From assembly GCA_002434595.1 (NCBI GenBank), contig DJKK01000283.1, positions 3,898 to 11,096 on the forward strand: DNA of 7,199 bases, given 5' to 3'. Made by a program: the position numbers and the translations under genes. Below are positions 6,309 to 7,199 of the stretch, piece by piece. The notes beneath the pieces are model-generated. The model did no database searches, was not told the DNA's origin, and worked only from the letters and a program-made list of their open reading frames with translations. Position 1 is the stretch's first letter. Each line of letters begins with the position of its first letter. This DNA is from Alphaproteobacteria bacterium UBA6544. GTDB taxonomy: Bacteria > Pseudomonadota > Alphaproteobacteria > UBA8366.

Positions 6309-7199
6309 ATGACGAAATCCGCCGCCCAAGTTCTCGCCGCTACCTTAGATATGCACGGGGTCGAGGTCGCCTATTGCGTGCCTGGGGAGAGTTATCTGCC
6401 GCTGACTGACGCCTTTATTGATTTTCCGAACATGCAGCTGGTTGTATGCCGACACGAGGGGGGTGCGGGTTTCATGGCGGCGGCACATGCTCGGCTTCGC
6501 AATGAGCCGGGCGTCTGCGTTATCAGCCGGGGGCCGGGTGCCATGAACGCGGCGATCGCACTGCATGTTGCCTATCATGATGCGGAGCCAGTCGTTTTTT
6601 TGGTAGGGCAGGCCGAACTGGATGAACTCGGTCGTAATGCTCTGCAGGAAATGAACTACTCGAAGACATTCTCCGATACGGCAAAAATGGTTATCGAAGT
6701 TGTCGACCCTGCGCGCATTGCCGAAGCCGTGGCCCGCGCCTTCCATGTCGCGCAATCAGGGACGCCGGGCCCGGTCGTTGTCGTGCTGCCAGAGGACCTG
6801 CTCTACGGACCGTCCGATGCCGAGCCGCTCGGGCCGCGGAAGAAAGCCATCACAGGTCCGTCCGTGGAAGATGCGGCTAAGGCGATCGACATGCTGCGCT
6901 CGGCGGAGAAGCCGCTGGTCATTGCCGGCGGCCGTCTGCACGGCGCCGCCGCACTAGCCGACTTCACGCGCTTTGCCGAAGCGTTCCAGCTGCCGGTCGC
7001 GACCTCGCAGCGTCGGTTTCATGTCTTTGATAGTCGTCACCCGAATGCGGCCGGTCGCCTGTTCAACCGTGCACCCCGGGAACTCCTTGAGGTCATGAAG
7101 GAGACCGACTTACTGCTAGTCCTCGGTGAACGGATTGGCCCCTCAATGAGCCAAGGATACAGCTTCCCTCGTGCGCCGCAACCGGATCAACCAGTAATT
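6309..7199 (+). CDS. Acetolactate-synthase-like thiamine diphosphate enzyme, 3' end beyond window
   Basis: The first 297 codons of a ThDP-dependent enzyme, open to the right edge; full family members have about 540-600 residues. The PYR (N-terminal) domain is clear: HGVEVAYCVPGE at 16-27, the cofactor-activating Glu50 in VCRHEGGAGFMAA, SRGPGAMNA at 73-81, VGQAELDE near 103-110, and TPGPVVVVLPEDL near 155-167. The central Rossmann-like domain follows, with KPLVIAGGR near 198-206 and LLLVLGERIG near 266-275. The catalytic PP domain with the GDG...N cofactor motif must lie beyond the window. Family reactions are decarboxylation or carboligation of 2-oxoacids (acetolactate synthase, glyoxylate carboligase, oxalyl-CoA or benzoylformate decarboxylase). 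The particular one cannot be chosen from this part. ATG at 6309 has AGGAA 8 nt upstream. No acetolactate synthase small subunit is visible. It is divergent from the amidohydrolase-like gene. Confidence 0.9.
   Translation, partial: MTKSAAQVLAATLDMHGVEVAYCVPGESYLPLTDAFIDFPNMQLVVCRHEGGAGFMAAAHARLRNEPGVCVISRGPGAMNAAIALHVAYHDAEPVVFLVGQAELDELGRNALQEMNYSKTFSDTAKMVIEVVDPARIAEAVARAFHVAQSGTPGPVVVVLPEDLLYGPSDAEPLGPRKKAITGPSVEDAAKAIDMLRSAEKPLVIAGGRLHGAAALADFTRFAEAFQLPVATSQRRFHVFDSRHPNAAGRLFNRAPRELLEVMKETDLLLVLGERIGPSMSQGYSFPRAPQPDQPVI

Noticed and set aside
6345..6755. Minus-strand open frame of 136 codons
   Set aside because: It is antisense to the PYR domain of the ThDP enzyme, including the codon for the cofactor-activating Glu.
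1..7199. CRISPR array, tRNA, rRNA or riboswitch
   Set aside because: No regularly spaced repeats were seen, and no cloverleaf-like or ribosomal sequence was recognised in the intergenic stretches.

Overview
The window looks like chromosomal accessory DNA from an alphaproteobacterium. This is inferred from the moderately high GC content, the gene families (TauD/TfdA dioxygenase, class III CoA-transferase, isochorismatase-type hydrolase, ThDP enzyme) and good Shine-Dalgarno sites; no marker gene is present to place it further. The density is about one gene per kilobase. Neighbouring genes repeatedly switch strand, so there are several short transcription units rather than one operon.

Layout. 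(1) Positions 1-535, minus strand: a decayed BluB-like nitroreductase with a frameshift near 234-240 and a Trp-to-stop change at 75-77, running off the left edge. (2) 604-1470, minus: a TauD/TfdA-type Fe(II)/2-oxoglutarate dioxygenase, divergent from (3) 1576-2787, plus: a class III (CaiB/BaiF) CoA-transferase, with 105 bp between them. (4) 2788-3143: a sparse gap holding at most a 26-codon minus-strand reading frame with its own ribosome-binding site. (5) 3144-4121, minus: an alpha/beta hydrolase, divergent from (6) 4271-5020, plus: a small SbcD/Mre11-like metallophosphoesterase, followed by (7) 5119-5529, plus: a single-domain cupin. (8) 5536-6210, minus: an isochorismatase-like cysteine hydrolase meeting the cupin tail-to-tail with 6 bp between stops, and divergent from (9) 6309-7199, plus: the N-terminal two thirds or so of an acetolactate-synthase-like ThDP enzyme, cut by the right edge.

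Taken together this is best read as a catabolic neighbourhood: hydrolysis (alpha/beta hydrolase, RutB/NicF-like amidohydrolase), oxidation (2OG dioxygenase), CoA activation (CoA-transferase) and 2-oxoacid chemistry (ThDP enzyme), with a cupin and a phosphoesterase as accessory functions. The substrate cannot be read from the sequence. No RNA gene, CRISPR array, insertion sequence or clear defence system is visible. The features most worth a second look are the two-lesion pseudogene, the hydrolase whose usual catalytic-acid position reads Asn, the stand-alone nuclease-type phosphoesterase, and the small frame in the 2788-3143 gap.
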